Source: JAXJSP01 sp036310005 (GTDB lineage: Bacteria; Bacillota; Clostridia; Oscillospirales; Acutalibacteraceae). Taken from it: 25,404 bases of DNA. A program made the translations under genes and the position numbers. Shown here piece by piece: positions 13,217 through 22,750 of the stretch; the stretch's first letter is position 1; every line of letters begins with the position of its first letter. The notes under the pieces are model-generated. The model was not told the DNA's origin and ran no database searches. It saw nothing but the letters and a program-made list of their open reading frames with translations. The stretch covers positions 1-25,404 of the forward strand of contig JAXJSP010000026.1 in the NCBI GenBank assembly GCA_036310005.1. Reading direction: 5' to 3'.

Positions 13217-14337
13217 TATTTATCCCCCAACAATAATTTTAAATCTTTTTGAAACTGTAAATCCAATTCTGATATAACTTCTCTTCCGTTATAATCATCG
13301 TTTATATTGACGCTTTTTATTGCATTAGCTATCATTTCAGGCGTTTGCTCGTCATAATAATACATATATTTTCCGATTGCGGAGGTTTCAATAGCCGGAA
13401 TACGAATACTGACAACTCTTAAACCGTTTGCCATATAAGAAAGGATTTTCGAGGGGAATGATGTTGCATTGAAATCGGCGTCGGGATTTTGAGTGCTGAG
13501 TCCTATATCACAACTTTGAATAAACTTTATGTATTCTTCGCCGGAATACATACCGTCATAAGTAACCGTTGCTTTTGATTGTTTTGAAATTTCATCTATA
13601 CAGCGTTTTATATTATTTATATCTTGTTCACTTCCAAAGCCGATAATATAAATATGATAGTTTGAGGGTAAAAACTCGGCAGCCGAAACTGCTGCCAAAG
13701 CTCCCTTTCTTGGATCAAATGTACCTGCATATACAATATGTATTTTGTTATCGCTGAATGTTTTTTCTTTTTCTGGCTCAACTTTATATGTTCCGTGAAT
13801 TATAACTTCAGGTTTCTCTGATTCGTTTATTAAATTACTCAATAATTTTGTGGGAAAAATATATGCATCTGCCGATTTTAAAGTTTTGATTTCCTTTTTT
13901 CTTAATTTTTCATTTCCAATAACATCCGCATAAATTTCTTCAACTTCAAAAATCAATTTAAACCTTTTAAATTTATGAGCAAAATTTATCTGATTTAAAT
14001 AACCGAGAGAATGATAGACAACAACGGTTTCGTCCTTGCAAACATTTTTAAAAATCCATAATAATAATTTTAGTTTGTCAAAAAATCTTGACACTACCCT
14101 AACAACACGGCTTTTGTGGGACTTTAAATTAAAATATTTAACCGAAACACCATTTCTCAAGTTAATACACTCGTCTTTTTGAGAACTGCCGAGTTTCGAT
14201 GAGAAAGATACAATTTCCGTGGAACCTGCTACATTTGCTATAACATCGGCAATGTAATCCATTTTATTTACCGCCGCTAAAGTACAATTTGCTTTATCAA
14301 GTCTTTCACTGTCTGCATAATATCCAAAATATTTCAT
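13216..14337 (-). CDS. GT-B glycosyltransferase (GT4-like)
   Basis: This 373-residue enzyme has two Rossmann-like halves. The C-terminal half contains IHIVYAGTFDPRKGALAAVSA (about residue 200), HIYIIGFGSEQDI, ATVTYDGMYSGEEYIKFIQS, and the donor-binding region LSTQNPDADFNATSFPSKILSYMANGLRVV, where FPSKILSYMA replaces the standard EGxxxxxxE loop. This form is common in polysaccharide GTs. The N-terminal half binds the acceptor. It lies 10 bases after the polymerase gene and overlaps the acetyltransferase start by one base. Donor sugar unknown. Confidence 0.82.
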   Translation of the reverse strand: MKYFGYYADSERLDKANCTLAAVNKMDYIADVIANVAGSTEIVSFSSKLGSSQKDECINLRNGVSVKYFNLKSHKSRVVRVVSRFFDKLKLLLWIFKNVCKDETVVVYHSLGYLNQINFAHKFKRFKLIFEVEEIYADVIGNEKLRKKEIKTLKSADAYIFPTKLLSNLINESEKPEVIIHGTYKVEPEKEKTFSDNKIHIVYAGTFDPRKGALAAVSAAEFLPSNYHIYIIGFGSEQDINNIKRCIDEISKQSKATVTYDGMYSGEEYIKFIQSCDIGLSTQNPDADFNATSFPSKILSYMANGLRVVSIRIPAIETSAIGKYMYYYDEQTPEMIANAIKSVNINDDYNGREVISELDLQFQKDLKLLLGDK

Positions 14338-14347
14338 ACCTAACCTC

Positions 14348-15442
14348 TTACATAAAGAAAAATGAATATTGCGGTCTTTGTAGAATTAACAAGAGTATCA
14401 TAATACCGCTTAAAAGAAGTATAAACACTTTTTGGCTTGGTTTATCAAACGGTAACGCCATATCCGGAATAATAAACAGCATAAAAATTGAATAATACTG
14501 AACAACGCGCATACAAGATGGATTTATAAGCAGCAAGGAAGAAAAGAAAGCGGCTAACATGAGTGCATTGACCGACATATTAAGCACCGGATTATCCGAT
14601 AACGCTATACTGTTCCAAAAAACAAATACATAGATTACCATTGCTATCAGCAAAAACATAAATGCCCCTGCAGCGGCACCTTCATATTGCTGAAAACCTT
14701 CATACCCTACAATAGATTGTAGAAAACTCATTAACTGATTACGGAAAATAAAGGAACCCACAATGGCTATTAAATATCCTAAAAGTTTTATCTGTGTTAT
14801 TTTGATTTGGGAAAGCCAATAAAACGGAATTAAACAAACTACCGAAGCATGAATTGTATAACCCACCGCCATAAGCAGTAAAAAAGGAATCAGCTTTCTG
14901 CGTTTTATTAACTCCAAACCGCCCCAAACCACAATGGCGGTTGCGATCGTTTGCCTATGCCCCGTAATGGCAAAAAAAGAGTAGAACAGAGTTGAATATA
15001 CTATCCAGGAAAGACAGGCATTTTTAGAATACTTGTAAATAAAAATTGCCATAGGTACTGTAAAAACTACCGCAATAAAGAGTAACCAAACAGTATAACT
15101 TGAAAAAAGTTCAGAGACTGCCTTTTCTACTATAGAATATCCTACATCCTTATATTCGACATCAACGAAGTGAAAGTATTTATCAACAAACCTATCCCAA
15201 AGAATATTCCAAGATGTGGCTTCGGAGTTAAAAAAAGATATTCCGTAACCCTTTGTATCTGCACCGACCGAATATCCCCGCAAACTGGATAACAGTATCC
15301 AATTGAACGCCCCCACAATACAGGTACGCTTTGCTTTTTTGTGTTCGATTTGTTCTTGGATCAAAACGTGTGATATTGATTTTGGAATCGGCAAAAACCA
15401 AGCCAAAATAATGAACAAAATATTTAATAAATACCAAAACAT
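14348..15442 (-). CDS. EpsG/Wzy-type polysaccharide polymerase
   Basis: A 364-residue membrane protein with about ten hydrophobic segments. The periplasmic signature near residue 50, SSLRGYSVGADTKGYGISF, corresponds to the 'R..vG.DT..Y' motif of the EpsG family (PF14897), and GHRQTIATAIVVWGG is the second conserved segment seen in this family. It would link lipid-carried repeat units on the outer side of the membrane. It is the only polymerase candidate in the operon, so it pairs naturally with the Wzx flippase. The ATG at 15442 follows the previous stop by 23 bases. Like its neighbours it is AT-rich. Confidence 0.88.
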   Translation of the reverse strand: MFWYLLNILFIILAWFLPIPKSISHVLIQEQIEHKKAKRTCIVGAFNWILLSSLRGYSVGADTKGYGISFFNSEATSWNILWDRFVDKYFHFVDVEYKDVGYSIVEKAVSELFSSYTVWLLFIAVVFTVPMAIFIYKYSKNACLSWIVYSTLFYSFFAITGHRQTIATAIVVWGGLELIKRRKLIPFLLLMAVGYTIHASVVCLIPFYWLSQIKITQIKLLGYLIAIVGSFIFRNQLMSFLQSIVGYEGFQQYEGAAAGAFMFLLIAMVIYVFVFWNSIALSDNPVLNMSVNALMLAAFFSSLLLINPSCMRVVQYYSIFMLFIIPDMALPFDKPSQKVFILLLSGIMILLLILQRPQYSFFFM

Positions 15443-15465
15443 TTTTTATTTTCACCACATAATAA

Positions 15466-16662
15466 TTATTTGAGTAATTCTTTATATAAATCTAATGCCT
15501 GCTCTGTCAACACCTTTTTATCAAACCTTGATTTTGCAAATAAACGGCATTTTTCGGAATAAAATTCTTTACCGTTTTTTTGAATTTCCAAACAATATTT
15601 GAGAATTGAATTTATATCTCCGCAATTCACTACATATCCGCAACCGTCACCCACAATTTCGGGGCAGGCGGTTGAATTATAAACAACAGCGGGTGTTCCG
15701 CAGGCAAGTGCTTCGGCTATTACCTTTCCGAAAGTATCCGCTCTTGACAAATGAACATACACATCCGAATTTCTGTAATAATTCGCCATTATTTTAGAAT
15801 CGCTGATATAACCGACTTTGGCTATATTTGAAGGCAAAGTTGCCGAATCTTCAAAATTTCCCGCCGCAACAATTTGCATATTGTCGGGAATTTTTTTTGC
15901 AAGTTTTAATAAATCGTTAAACCTTTCCGAACCGTTTTTCCAACCGGCACTTGCAACAAAAACCGTAAACTTTTCGTTTTTATTCACATTGTTTTGCGGT
16001 TTGGTGTTAAAAATTTCAAGGTCTATCCAGTTATAAATCCTTTTTATTATTTTAGCATTTTTGAGAAAGGATTTTTTTGCCTCATTTGTAATCCAATCCG
16101 AAACACCGATTACCCCTAAATTTTTCAACTTTTCAAAACCGTTCTTTTTATCAAGCCACATTTTTTCGGTTCTGTCAAAAAACAAACTCGGAATATCTTG
16201 TTTAAGACGTGGACATTCCTTGCAACCGTTTTCCCACTTTCGACAGCCCGATGATATGTAGTGGGTACATTTGCCCGTAAAAAACCAACAGTCGTGAAGT
16301 GTTATTACGGTTGATATATTACTTCCACCCAAAAAGTTTAACAGTTTGGGTACATTTACATAGTTTGCGTGAAGATTATGTAAATGGACTATATCAGGAG
16401 AAAAGTCCTTGATTGTTTTGATTATTTTTTCGGTTTCTCTTAAAGCGAAATATCCGTTTAGACCGCTTATTCTGGCAAAGATCGCATTGGCTTTCAAAGA
16501 AATCTGAGAACCCACCCTGACACTTTCGGGATATGTACTGTTTTGATTGCCATATATGATTTTTACTTGGTCTCCGCTCTCTTTAAGTGCGTCGGCAATA
16601 TCGGTACATATTCGCCCTGTGCTTCCGTTACCGCAGACTGCATTTATTTCAACTACCCTCAT
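15466..16662 (-). CDS. GT4 glycosyltransferase (WcaC/colanic-acid-like)
   Basis: A 398-residue GT-B enzyme. It starts RVVEINAVCGNGSTGRICTDIA, a glycine-rich acceptor-site loop near the N-terminus. It then has the segment VITLHDCWFFTGKCTHYISSGC with several cysteines and GCKECPRLKQD, a pattern characteristic of WcaC-like GT4 enzymes. The C-terminal donor site is FTVFVASAGWKNGSERFNDLL and SRADTFGKVIAEALACGTPAV, the EX7E motif with Asp in the first position. It retains the alpha configuration if typical of GT4. GAAAGGA is six bases before the ATG. It overlaps the end of the previous gene by 14 bases. Confidence 0.9.
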   Translation of the reverse strand: MRVVEINAVCGNGSTGRICTDIADALKESGDQVKIIYGNQNSTYPESVRVGSQISLKANAIFARISGLNGYFALRETEKIIKTIKDFSPDIVHLHNLHANYVNVPKLLNFLGGSNISTVITLHDCWFFTGKCTHYISSGCRKWENGCKECPRLKQDIPSLFFDRTEKMWLDKKNGFEKLKNLGVIGVSDWITNEAKKSFLKNAKIIKRIYNWIDLEIFNTKPQNNVNKNEKFTVFVASAGWKNGSERFNDLLKLAKKIPDNMQIVAAGNFEDSATLPSNIAKVGYISDSKIMANYYRNSDVYVHLSRADTFGKVIAEALACGTPAVVYNSTACPEIVGDGCGYVVNCGDINSILKYCLEIQKNGKEFYSEKCRLFAKSRFDKKVLTEQALDLYKELLK

Positions 16663-17938
16663 TTATAGTCCTTTCAAAATCCGCAAGAATTGCAGTATTA
16701 ATTATTTGCTTATTATGATTATTTGCACAACACTCTTTTGCTTTTTGGGCATAATCTAAAATGATTTTACTGTCATTTTTTATTTTTTCCAACAACGTGT
16801 AAATTTCTGCCTTGTTGCTCACACACAAAGCCGCATCATTTTCTTTAAGATAAACAAAACCGCCCTGTTTTTCATCACAAATCGCCATAACGGCACATCC
16901 GCTTGAAAGACAGTCCACAATTTTGGTTGAAAAAGACATACGAACTGCCAATCGGTTTTTTAGATCGAAAGATTCGGTATGCAATGCAATATCACTGTTA
17001 CGGTAAATGCTTTTAAGTTCCTCCTGCGAAACGGGAGAATGAACTAAGGAGTTTACACCGTCGTTTAACCCGCTTGCTTTTTTAGGAAGGTCATTTGCGG
17101 TATAAATATCCAATCTAAATTTAACGCCGTCTTTATTCAGAACTTTAACGGCATTTGCAACTTCCAAAAGTGTTTTCCAGCGGTTTAAATATATACCGCC
17201 GGCATACACAAGCCGAATGGGGTTGCCAACTGTTTCTTTTGTGGGGATATCCCCAAACGAAACCGATTTCAGCAACATTTTCATATTCGCTCCGAAATCC
17301 CTTTCACATTGCTGTTTTTGGGTTTCGGTCATAGTATATACAAGAGAGTAAATAGGGAAAGTTTTTCTTAACTGACGTCGTACCGCAAAACGGTTAATCC
17401 AATAAAAAGGGGACAAACTAAACTGTTTTAAGGTGTAAGAATCGTCCGAAATATAGGAAATCACTTTTTTGCCTGTAAGTTTTGCAACATAGCGTGTCAA
17501 CCGTAACATAAAGGTATTACCGTAGCAGGGTGCAAAAATTATATCAGGCGAAAAATCTTTTACAAAATCATTTAAACCTTTGTTTTTCCAGTTTGAAAGA
17601 TTCCAAATAATGCTTTGTAAAGTATAAAACACTCTCAACCTGTGACTGCGGAAAAAATCATAAAATTTCTTATTCGGCTTTTCCGGTTTGGTTTCCTGTT
17701 TTTGTTCGTTTTCTTCCAATACGAACGCTTTGCCTATGGGTTTGTGTTTTAAAAAGCCGTGTATCACCATCGAATCGGTCATTTGATAATAATTTTTGCA
17801 CAAATTATTATCGGGTGTTCCGGGATTGCAATATATTTGTGCTAATTCAAAATTTGTATCGCTGAACATATTGGACAAAACATTTCCGCCATTTGTTCCG
17901 TCCTGCCATACTTCAGCAGAAATTATCAATACCTTCAT
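16649..17938 (-). CDS. GT-B-fold glycosyltransferase
   Basis: A 429-residue protein with the start MKVLIISAEVWQDGTNGGNVLSNMF, which is a GT-B acceptor-domain opening. The C-terminal domain shows IRLVYAGGIYLNRWKTLLEVA, then SQEELKSIYRNSDIALHTESF and VRMSFSTKIVDCLSSGCAVMAI, where STKIVDCLSSG replaces the EX7E loop. The family is less certain than for its neighbours, but the fold is clear. A central basic linker with KQETKPEKPNKKFYD may be flexible. The ATG at 17938 overlaps the stop of the previous gene by four bases (ATGA). Its specific donor and acceptor are unknown. Confidence 0.8.
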   Translation of the reverse strand: MKVLIISAEVWQDGTNGGNVLSNMFSDTNFELAQIYCNPGTPDNNLCKNYYQMTDSMVIHGFLKHKPIGKAFVLEENEQKQETKPEKPNKKFYDFFRSHRLRVFYTLQSIIWNLSNWKNKGLNDFVKDFSPDIIFAPCYGNTFMLRLTRYVAKLTGKKVISYISDDSYTLKQFSLSPFYWINRFAVRRQLRKTFPIYSLVYTMTETQKQQCERDFGANMKMLLKSVSFGDIPTKETVGNPIRLVYAGGIYLNRWKTLLEVANAVKVLNKDGVKFRLDIYTANDLPKKASGLNDGVNSLVHSPVSQEELKSIYRNSDIALHTESFDLKNRLAVRMSFSTKIVDCLSSGCAVMAICDEKQGGFVYLKENDAALCVSNKAEIYTLLEKIKNDSKIILDYAQKAKECCANNHNKQIINTAILADFERTINEGS

Positions 17939-18957
17939 ACTGACTCCAGTTTCTTTTTGTTCAAATTCGTTTCACCTTTTAACTTAATATATAAACCCAA
18001 TATATTCTTCACACCGTTCATACCTAATAACTTATATACAAAGTATGCTAATTTAGTCTTCTTAGAATTGCTGTATTCGCACACTAATGCAGTCGCTTTG
18101 AATTTTGCAATCAAATCTTGATACTCTCGCTTAGGTATTTTTACACTTAAGCCCAAAGCACAAAACCAAAGATATGCACAATAGCAATATTCGTAACGCA
18201 ATAATTCTTTTGAAATTTCGAGTTGCCCGTAATAATTTATGCTTGCTTGAATAATGTCGAGCAAATCCGAAATATTTTTTCTTTTGATAGTATTAGTAAT
18301 AGATCCAACTCGTCCTGTTCGATACATATAAAGTGGATAATCTATTATCTTAACAGATTTCAAAACACGCAAAAGACGTAACATCCATTCGTTATCTTCA
18401 CTTACAATTCCCTCTTTAAAATATAGCTCATTGACTCTTACAAAGTCAGTTTTCAGAACCTTAGTCGCTGCATGAACCTCAAGATTACCGTTTGCCAACA
18501 AATCAGAATAATAATGTTCTGTCGTGTCGGTACGTATGTTTGAAAGTCTTTTATGTTCTGTTCGCTTATATAAACCGTCTCCATCAATATAGTCCAGCGA
18601 GGTAAACAGAAACATTTGAACATCCGGATTTTCCGTTACTTCTGCCAGCATTTTTTTAACAGAGACATTGGGATTCCACCAGTCGTCACTGTCCATAAAG
18701 ATAATATACTGACCGGTCGCAGCCCTAATACCTGCGTTTCTTGCACTTGACAATCCACCATTGGATTTATGAATTACTTTAATAAAATTATGCTTTGATG
18801 CATACTCGTCGCATATTTTGGGGCAGTTGTCCGGTGAACCGTCGTCAACCAAAATAATTTCAATACTATCAATCTTTTGATTTATTACGCTGTCAATACA
18901 TTGTGGAAGATACTTCTCTACCTTATAAACAGGAATAATCACACTAACAAACGGCAT
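17935..18957 (-). CDS. GT2 glycosyltransferase (EpsJ-like)
   Basis: A GT-A enzyme of about 340 residues. It opens with FVSVIIPVYKVEKYLPQCID and has IEIILVDDGSPDNCPKICDE, the NGGLSSARNAGIRAA loop and YIIFMDSDDWWNPN with the DxD metal site, all standard for family 2. Inverting transfer is expected. I prefer the ATG at 18957; a GTG at 18966 directly after the previous stop would add three residues. The C-terminal half has hydrophobic stretches (YCYCAYLWFCALGLSV). Its stop overlaps the next start. The two adjacent GT2 genes resemble each other in the N-terminal domain, which suggests an old duplication. Confidence 0.92.
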   Translation of the reverse strand: MPFVSVIIPVYKVEKYLPQCIDSVINQKIDSIEIILVDDGSPDNCPKICDEYASKHNFIKVIHKSNGGLSSARNAGIRAATGQYIIFMDSDDWWNPNVSVKKMLAEVTENPDVQMFLFTSLDYIDGDGLYKRTEHKRLSNIRTDTTEHYYSDLLANGNLEVHAATKVLKTDFVRVNELYFKEGIVSEDNEWMLRLLRVLKSVKIIDYPLYMYRTGRVGSITNTIKRKNISDLLDIIQASINYYGQLEISKELLRYEYCYCAYLWFCALGLSVKIPKREYQDLIAKFKATALVCEYSNSKKTKLAYFVYKLLGMNGVKNILGLYIKLKGETNLNKKKLESV

Positions 18958-18966
18958 GAATTTCAC

Positions 18967-20031
18967 TCACTTCCCACGTTTTAGTAAAAATGCTACTATG
19001 TTCATTGCACAAAACACTAAAGCAGCCCATTTTTTCTTGCTACAGAACAATAATAATTTCCAATTAGACGGCATATTAGAAAAATCTATTTTGCTAACTG
19101 CATCTTTATATTGTTCCTGTTTTAAATATGATCGAATGACTTTTATATGCTCAAATATGCTATGATCTGAGTTTTTCAACTCATTCAGTGCAATTGCAGT
19201 AATACTCATAGCAATCCTATTATTTAAAGCTTCCACATATCGCTCGTCCAAATTATTTTCACGGATAAAGGAATCCATAATTGAAAAAAGCGTTTTCCAT
19301 TGTTCAACAAATCTCGGACGGTATGATTTAATTAGGGAACCTTCACGCTTACGGTAGTGGTAAAGCGGCAGATCAAGATAATAGATTTTTTCGCAACCCT
19401 GCAAAGCATAGATATTGAATAAACCGTCTTCGCATGATCCGACTAATTCTGTATCAAAGTATTGTCCTTGCTTTGCAAAATCTGCGCGGTACAGTTTCAT
19501 ACAGCATGATACAATATTTTCCATTCTTTCGGGATGGTTTAATTCTTCCGAAGAAAGACCGAATAGTCTTCGGTGAATTTTATCTTTAGCTTCGTCTTCT
19601 ACAAACAACTGTGTTTGATCCATAATATGCATCGGTACCGAAACACTGCCTGTTTCTTTTATATAAGAAAATAGAACACAACCGATTTCGGGGTCATTGT
19701 TTACACAATCCGCACATAATTCAATCGCATTTTTTTCAATCCAGTCATCAGCATCAAGAAACATTACATATTTCCCGAGAACAGCTTCCATTCCACTCTT
19801 GCGCGCAGACGCTGAACCGCCATTTTCCTTATGTATTACACATATCCGATTGTCGCTTTCTGCAAACTTATCACATATTTCACCGCTTTTATCAGTAGAA
19901 CCGTCATTTACAAGTATTATTTGCAAATTCGTATAAGTTTGGTTTATTACACTTTCTACGCATTGTGGGAGATACTGTTCAACATTATAAACCGGTATAA
20001 TAATGCTTACCAAAAAATTACTTGAATACAT
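18967..20031 (-). CDS. GT2 glycosyltransferase
   Basis: A 354-residue GT-A enzyme. It has the order FLVSIIIPVYNVEQYLPQCV, LQIILVNDGSTDKSGEICDK, ENGGSASARKSGMEAV and YVMFLDADDWIEKN (DxD), then ESVGS-type downstream features including GSCEDGLFNIYAL, a catalytic-base region with an acidic pair seen in EpsJ-type enzymes, and LPLYHYRKREGSLI. It starts 14 bases inside the end of the preceding GT4 gene. It closely parallels the next gene in its first 110 residues, where it keeps DGS and DDW. Confidence 0.92.
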   Translation of the reverse strand: MYSSNFLVSIIIPVYNVEQYLPQCVESVINQTYTNLQIILVNDGSTDKSGEICDKFAESDNRICVIHKENGGSASARKSGMEAVLGKYVMFLDADDWIEKNAIELCADCVNNDPEIGCVLFSYIKETGSVSVPMHIMDQTQLFVEDEAKDKIHRRLFGLSSEELNHPERMENIVSCCMKLYRADFAKQGQYFDTELVGSCEDGLFNIYALQGCEKIYYLDLPLYHYRKREGSLIKSYRPRFVEQWKTLFSIMDSFIRENNLDERYVEALNNRIAMSITAIALNELKNSDHSIFEHIKVIRSYLKQEQYKDAVSKIDFSNMPSNWKLLLFCSKKKWAALVFCAMNIVAFLLKRGK

Positions 20032-21148
20032 TTGAATATACCTTTCTTAATTCTTCGATTACAGCCGTTTTACTATACTCATTTCCTTTTAAAATTGCAT
20101 TCGCGGATGTTGATTTATAAATATTTATATCATCTAAAAGAGTTAATACCTTTTCTATCATTGATGAATTGTCATTGATAGAAACTAAATATCCATTCTG
20201 TTCATCAGTAATCAATTCCCTATGACCTCGGTTATAGGTTGCCACAACAGGTGTACCCGACATCATTGCTTCAACTATATTCAGCGGAAGTCCTTCACGT
20301 TTACTGCACGAAACGCACACATCCGCAATATGTTGGTAATCTTCAAGATTGGTAACATAACCAAGCAGCTTTACATTATTTTGCAACCCGAGTTCGACAG
20401 TCAGGTTTTCAAGATTATTCTTTTCCGGTCCATTTCCGGCAATTAAAAGCATAGCGCCCGGGTAATGTTTAACGATTTCAGGCATCATACGAATAGCCAT
20501 TTGCTGATTTTTATTAGGCAGAAGTTCACCTATACAAAATATCAGTTTTTGGTTTTCGTTATATCCCATTTCTAATCGAAGTTTTTTCTTTTCTTCTTCT
20601 GATATAGGGAAATAACGCTTTTCATCCACACCAACACCGTGAATCCGCTCTATTTGACACTTAAATTTCTCATTTGCCAAATCATAATCTTCATTAGTAA
20701 TAGTAATCAACTTATCAGTATAGTGATTTGCGAAGAATTTTTCAATAGGATAGAAAAAAATCCAATTTTTCTTTGGTGCACCTTTATAAAAATGAAAACC
20801 GTGTGCGGTATAAAAAACCTTTGTTCCGTTTTTTCTTGCTTTTCTCGCCGCTAAACGTGTAACAATACCGCCCATAGGCGTGTTGCAATGGATAACGTCG
20901 TACTGTCCTTCATCTATAATCTTTTTCAGTTGTTTGTAGGCTTTAATATTATCCTTGCTTTTCGGAGATCTGGAAAAGGGAACATTAAATACTTTTTCTG
21001 CAAAATCAAGTTTCAAGCCGTTCTTCTCTGCAAGATTGTTCCTTGCAGCAACATGCACTTCACAATTATACTCATGCAGCATTTCAACAAGCGGCTTATG
21101 AAATTGACAAATATGGCTCTGTACGGTAGCGGTGAGTAATATTTTCAA
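20018..21148 (-). CDS. GT4 glycosyltransferase (EpsD/PglA-like)
   Basis: A 376-residue GT-B enzyme. The N-terminal domain has KILLTATVQSHICQFHKPLV, then YDVIHCNTPMGGIVTRLAARK and VFYTAHGFHFYKGAPKKNW, a segment typical of EpsD/PglA-type enzymes that add the second sugar of a repeat unit. The C-terminal domain has KLIFCIGELLPNKNQQMAI, LLIAGNGPEKNNLEN and SKREGLPLNIVEAMMSGTPVV with a full EX7E motif. The start is TTG at 21148, with GGGAGA eight bases upstream; later ATGs would delete the first strand. It follows the AsnB-like gene by 14 bases, so it is the first glycosyltransferase after the primer and precursor genes. Confidence 0.92.
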   Translation of the reverse strand: MKILLTATVQSHICQFHKPLVEMLHEYNCEVHVAARNNLAEKNGLKLDFAEKVFNVPFSRSPKSKDNIKAYKQLKKIIDEGQYDVIHCNTPMGGIVTRLAARKARKNGTKVFYTAHGFHFYKGAPKKNWIFFYPIEKFFANHYTDKLITITNEDYDLANEKFKCQIERIHGVGVDEKRYFPISEEEKKKLRLEMGYNENQKLIFCIGELLPNKNQQMAIRMMPEIVKHYPGAMLLIAGNGPEKNNLENLTVELGLQNNVKLLGYVTNLEDYQHIADVCVSCSKREGLPLNIVEAMMSGTPVVATYNRGHRELITDEQNGYLVSINDNSSMIEKVLTLLDDINIYKSTSANAILKGNEYSKTAVIEELRKVYSNVFK

Positions 21149-21162
21149 GTGTTATTTCTCCC

Positions 21163-22746
21163 TTAAAATGGTAAATGAGTATTAACAAATAGATAGACTT
21201 TTTCCATGAATGCCCTTTTACTTGTATGAGCAGCATTTATAATACTAATATTCAACTCTGCCTGCTTTGAATTGTTAATTCTAATTATGTCTTTCTGTAA
21301 ACGGTCATTTATTCGGTCTTGTAATTTAGGTCTTAACATTAAGCTAATCAAATGGCGATTATTAAAAGGTATTGTAATGTCATACGATAGCATATGTTCT
21401 GCGAACAAGCTTTGACCTTCTCCTGCACTAAAACCAAACTCCCACGACCACAAAGACGTCCAGTCGCCTATCAAGTAAATGTCATCATCTGTCATGTATT
21501 TTTGGATATATCCATCAAAAACCTTTGCGGTCTTATGATACAATTTTCTGTTTTCTATAAACACCTTATATAGGGCGGCTAGGTATTTTCCTGTTGGTTG
21601 CTTTGGAAATTGTCCCATCGAATACTTCTTATACCAGTAGGCTCGCACAATCTCGTTAACCCAAGACTTTATTTCGATATCTATATTATGATCATCAGCC
21701 AACAAGCATCTTTTCCTGACTTCATTTGGCTTTATATGACCAATTCCCCCGCCATTAACAAAAATTAACTCATCCATGACATCAAAATTATTTATTTTAT
21801 CATTATCTGACGGTACTTCAATAATTCTGTGTTTAAGACCGAGACATTTGCAGATTTCTCTTGCCGCCTCTGCATCAACCCGTTCTTCCGGCTTAGATAT
21901 ATAACTAAAATACGAAAACGAATCGTATGCCACAGCTGCAGAAGCCAATGTTTCGCCGCTATCCTTTCCGCCCGTCACAGAAATAGCAATGCTTTTATCA
22001 GCCCACTTCTTTGCACACAATGACAGTGTATTTCTCAAAATTCTTGCTGATTCTTCAAGCACATTTTGATACTCAACTTCCGAATTGCACTCTACTATTG
22101 GTACTATAGGAAAAAATCTTTTTACAGTACCACAATTCATGTAGTAATGATTGGGAACAGTTCTACTAAGTTCTAAGTAAACTGAACAATCAGCTGGGAG
22201 CACATTCCCAAATAGATGAAAATACTTGCTATTTTTCAATTCATTAATGTACATATCTTCAGTCAATTCAAACAAGCACGCAGCCAGATTTACGTGTGAT
22301 GTAATAATGTAATGTTCTCCTATACATCCATAATATGAGATTCGCATACCAGCACAATCTGACCAATGCGTTAAATTGCCATCTTGGGTTATTCGCCCCA
22401 TCACATATATCCCTGTAAGGTTTGCCTCATACTCCCAAAATGCACCATCATCTAAATCAGCTAGTTTTTTTAGAATACAGTTTTCATCGTATTCCATATC
22501 AAATGGATTAAAACAATGACCTATTAAAAACAGAAAATCATTTCTCGATTTTAAAATATAGAAGTTGGTTTCTTTATGCACGATGAAGTTAAAGCCATAT
22601 ATTGTCTCCTTAATCCAATTTCCGTAGAAAGGGAATTCGCTTAAATTATCAATTCTCTTGTTTGTAATCAAAAAACCTCTAATAAACAAGTACTGTTTCA
22701 AATCAGGATTTTTCTCAAGCATTGCAATAAGCTCATTTTTATCCAT
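21163..22746 (-). CDS. Asparagine-synthetase-like ATP-dependent enzyme without the glutaminase cysteine
   Basis: This 527-residue protein has the C-terminal ATP-pyrophosphatase domain of the AsnB family: SVTGGKDSGETLASA at about residues 256-270 is the P-loop (SGGxDS form, first Ser as Thr-Gly-Gly). The segment from 270 to 330 continues with DAEAAREICKCLGLKHRIIEV. The N-terminal half (residues 20-160) is a degenerate Ntn-like fold (LTGIYVMGRI, SDCAGMRISYYG). It starts MDKNE, so the catalytic Cys at position 2 used to release ammonia from glutamine is missing. By analogy with beta-lactam synthetase and lasso-peptide cyclases, it could activate a carboxylate as acyl-adenylate and pass it to an amine. 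It lies four bases after the dehydrogenase and 14 before the first GT4. The substrate is not known. Confidence 0.85.
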   Translation of the reverse strand: MDKNELIAMLEKNPDLKQYLFIRGFLITNKRIDNLSEFPFYGNWIKETIYGFNFIVHKETNFYILKSRNDFLFLIGHCFNPFDMEYDENCILKKLADLDDGAFWEYEANLTGIYVMGRITQDGNLTHWSDCAGMRISYYGCIGEHYIITSHVNLAACLFELTEDMYINELKNSKYFHLFGNVLPADCSVYLELSRTVPNHYYMNCGTVKRFFPIVPIVECNSEVEYQNVLEESARILRNTLSLCAKKWADKSIAISVTGGKDSGETLASAAVAYDSFSYFSYISKPEERVDAEAAREICKCLGLKHRIIEVPSDNDKINNFDVMDELIFVNGGGIGHIKPNEVRKRCLLADDHNIDIEIKSWVNEIVRAYWYKKYSMGQFPKQPTGKYLAALYKVFIENRKLYHKTAKVFDGYIQKYMTDDDIYLIGDWTSLWSWEFGFSAGEGQSLFAEHMLSYDITIPFNNRHLISLMLRPKLQDRINDRLQKDIIRINNSKQAELNISIINAAHTSKRAFMEKVYLFVNTHLPF

Positions 22747-22750
22747 TCGT

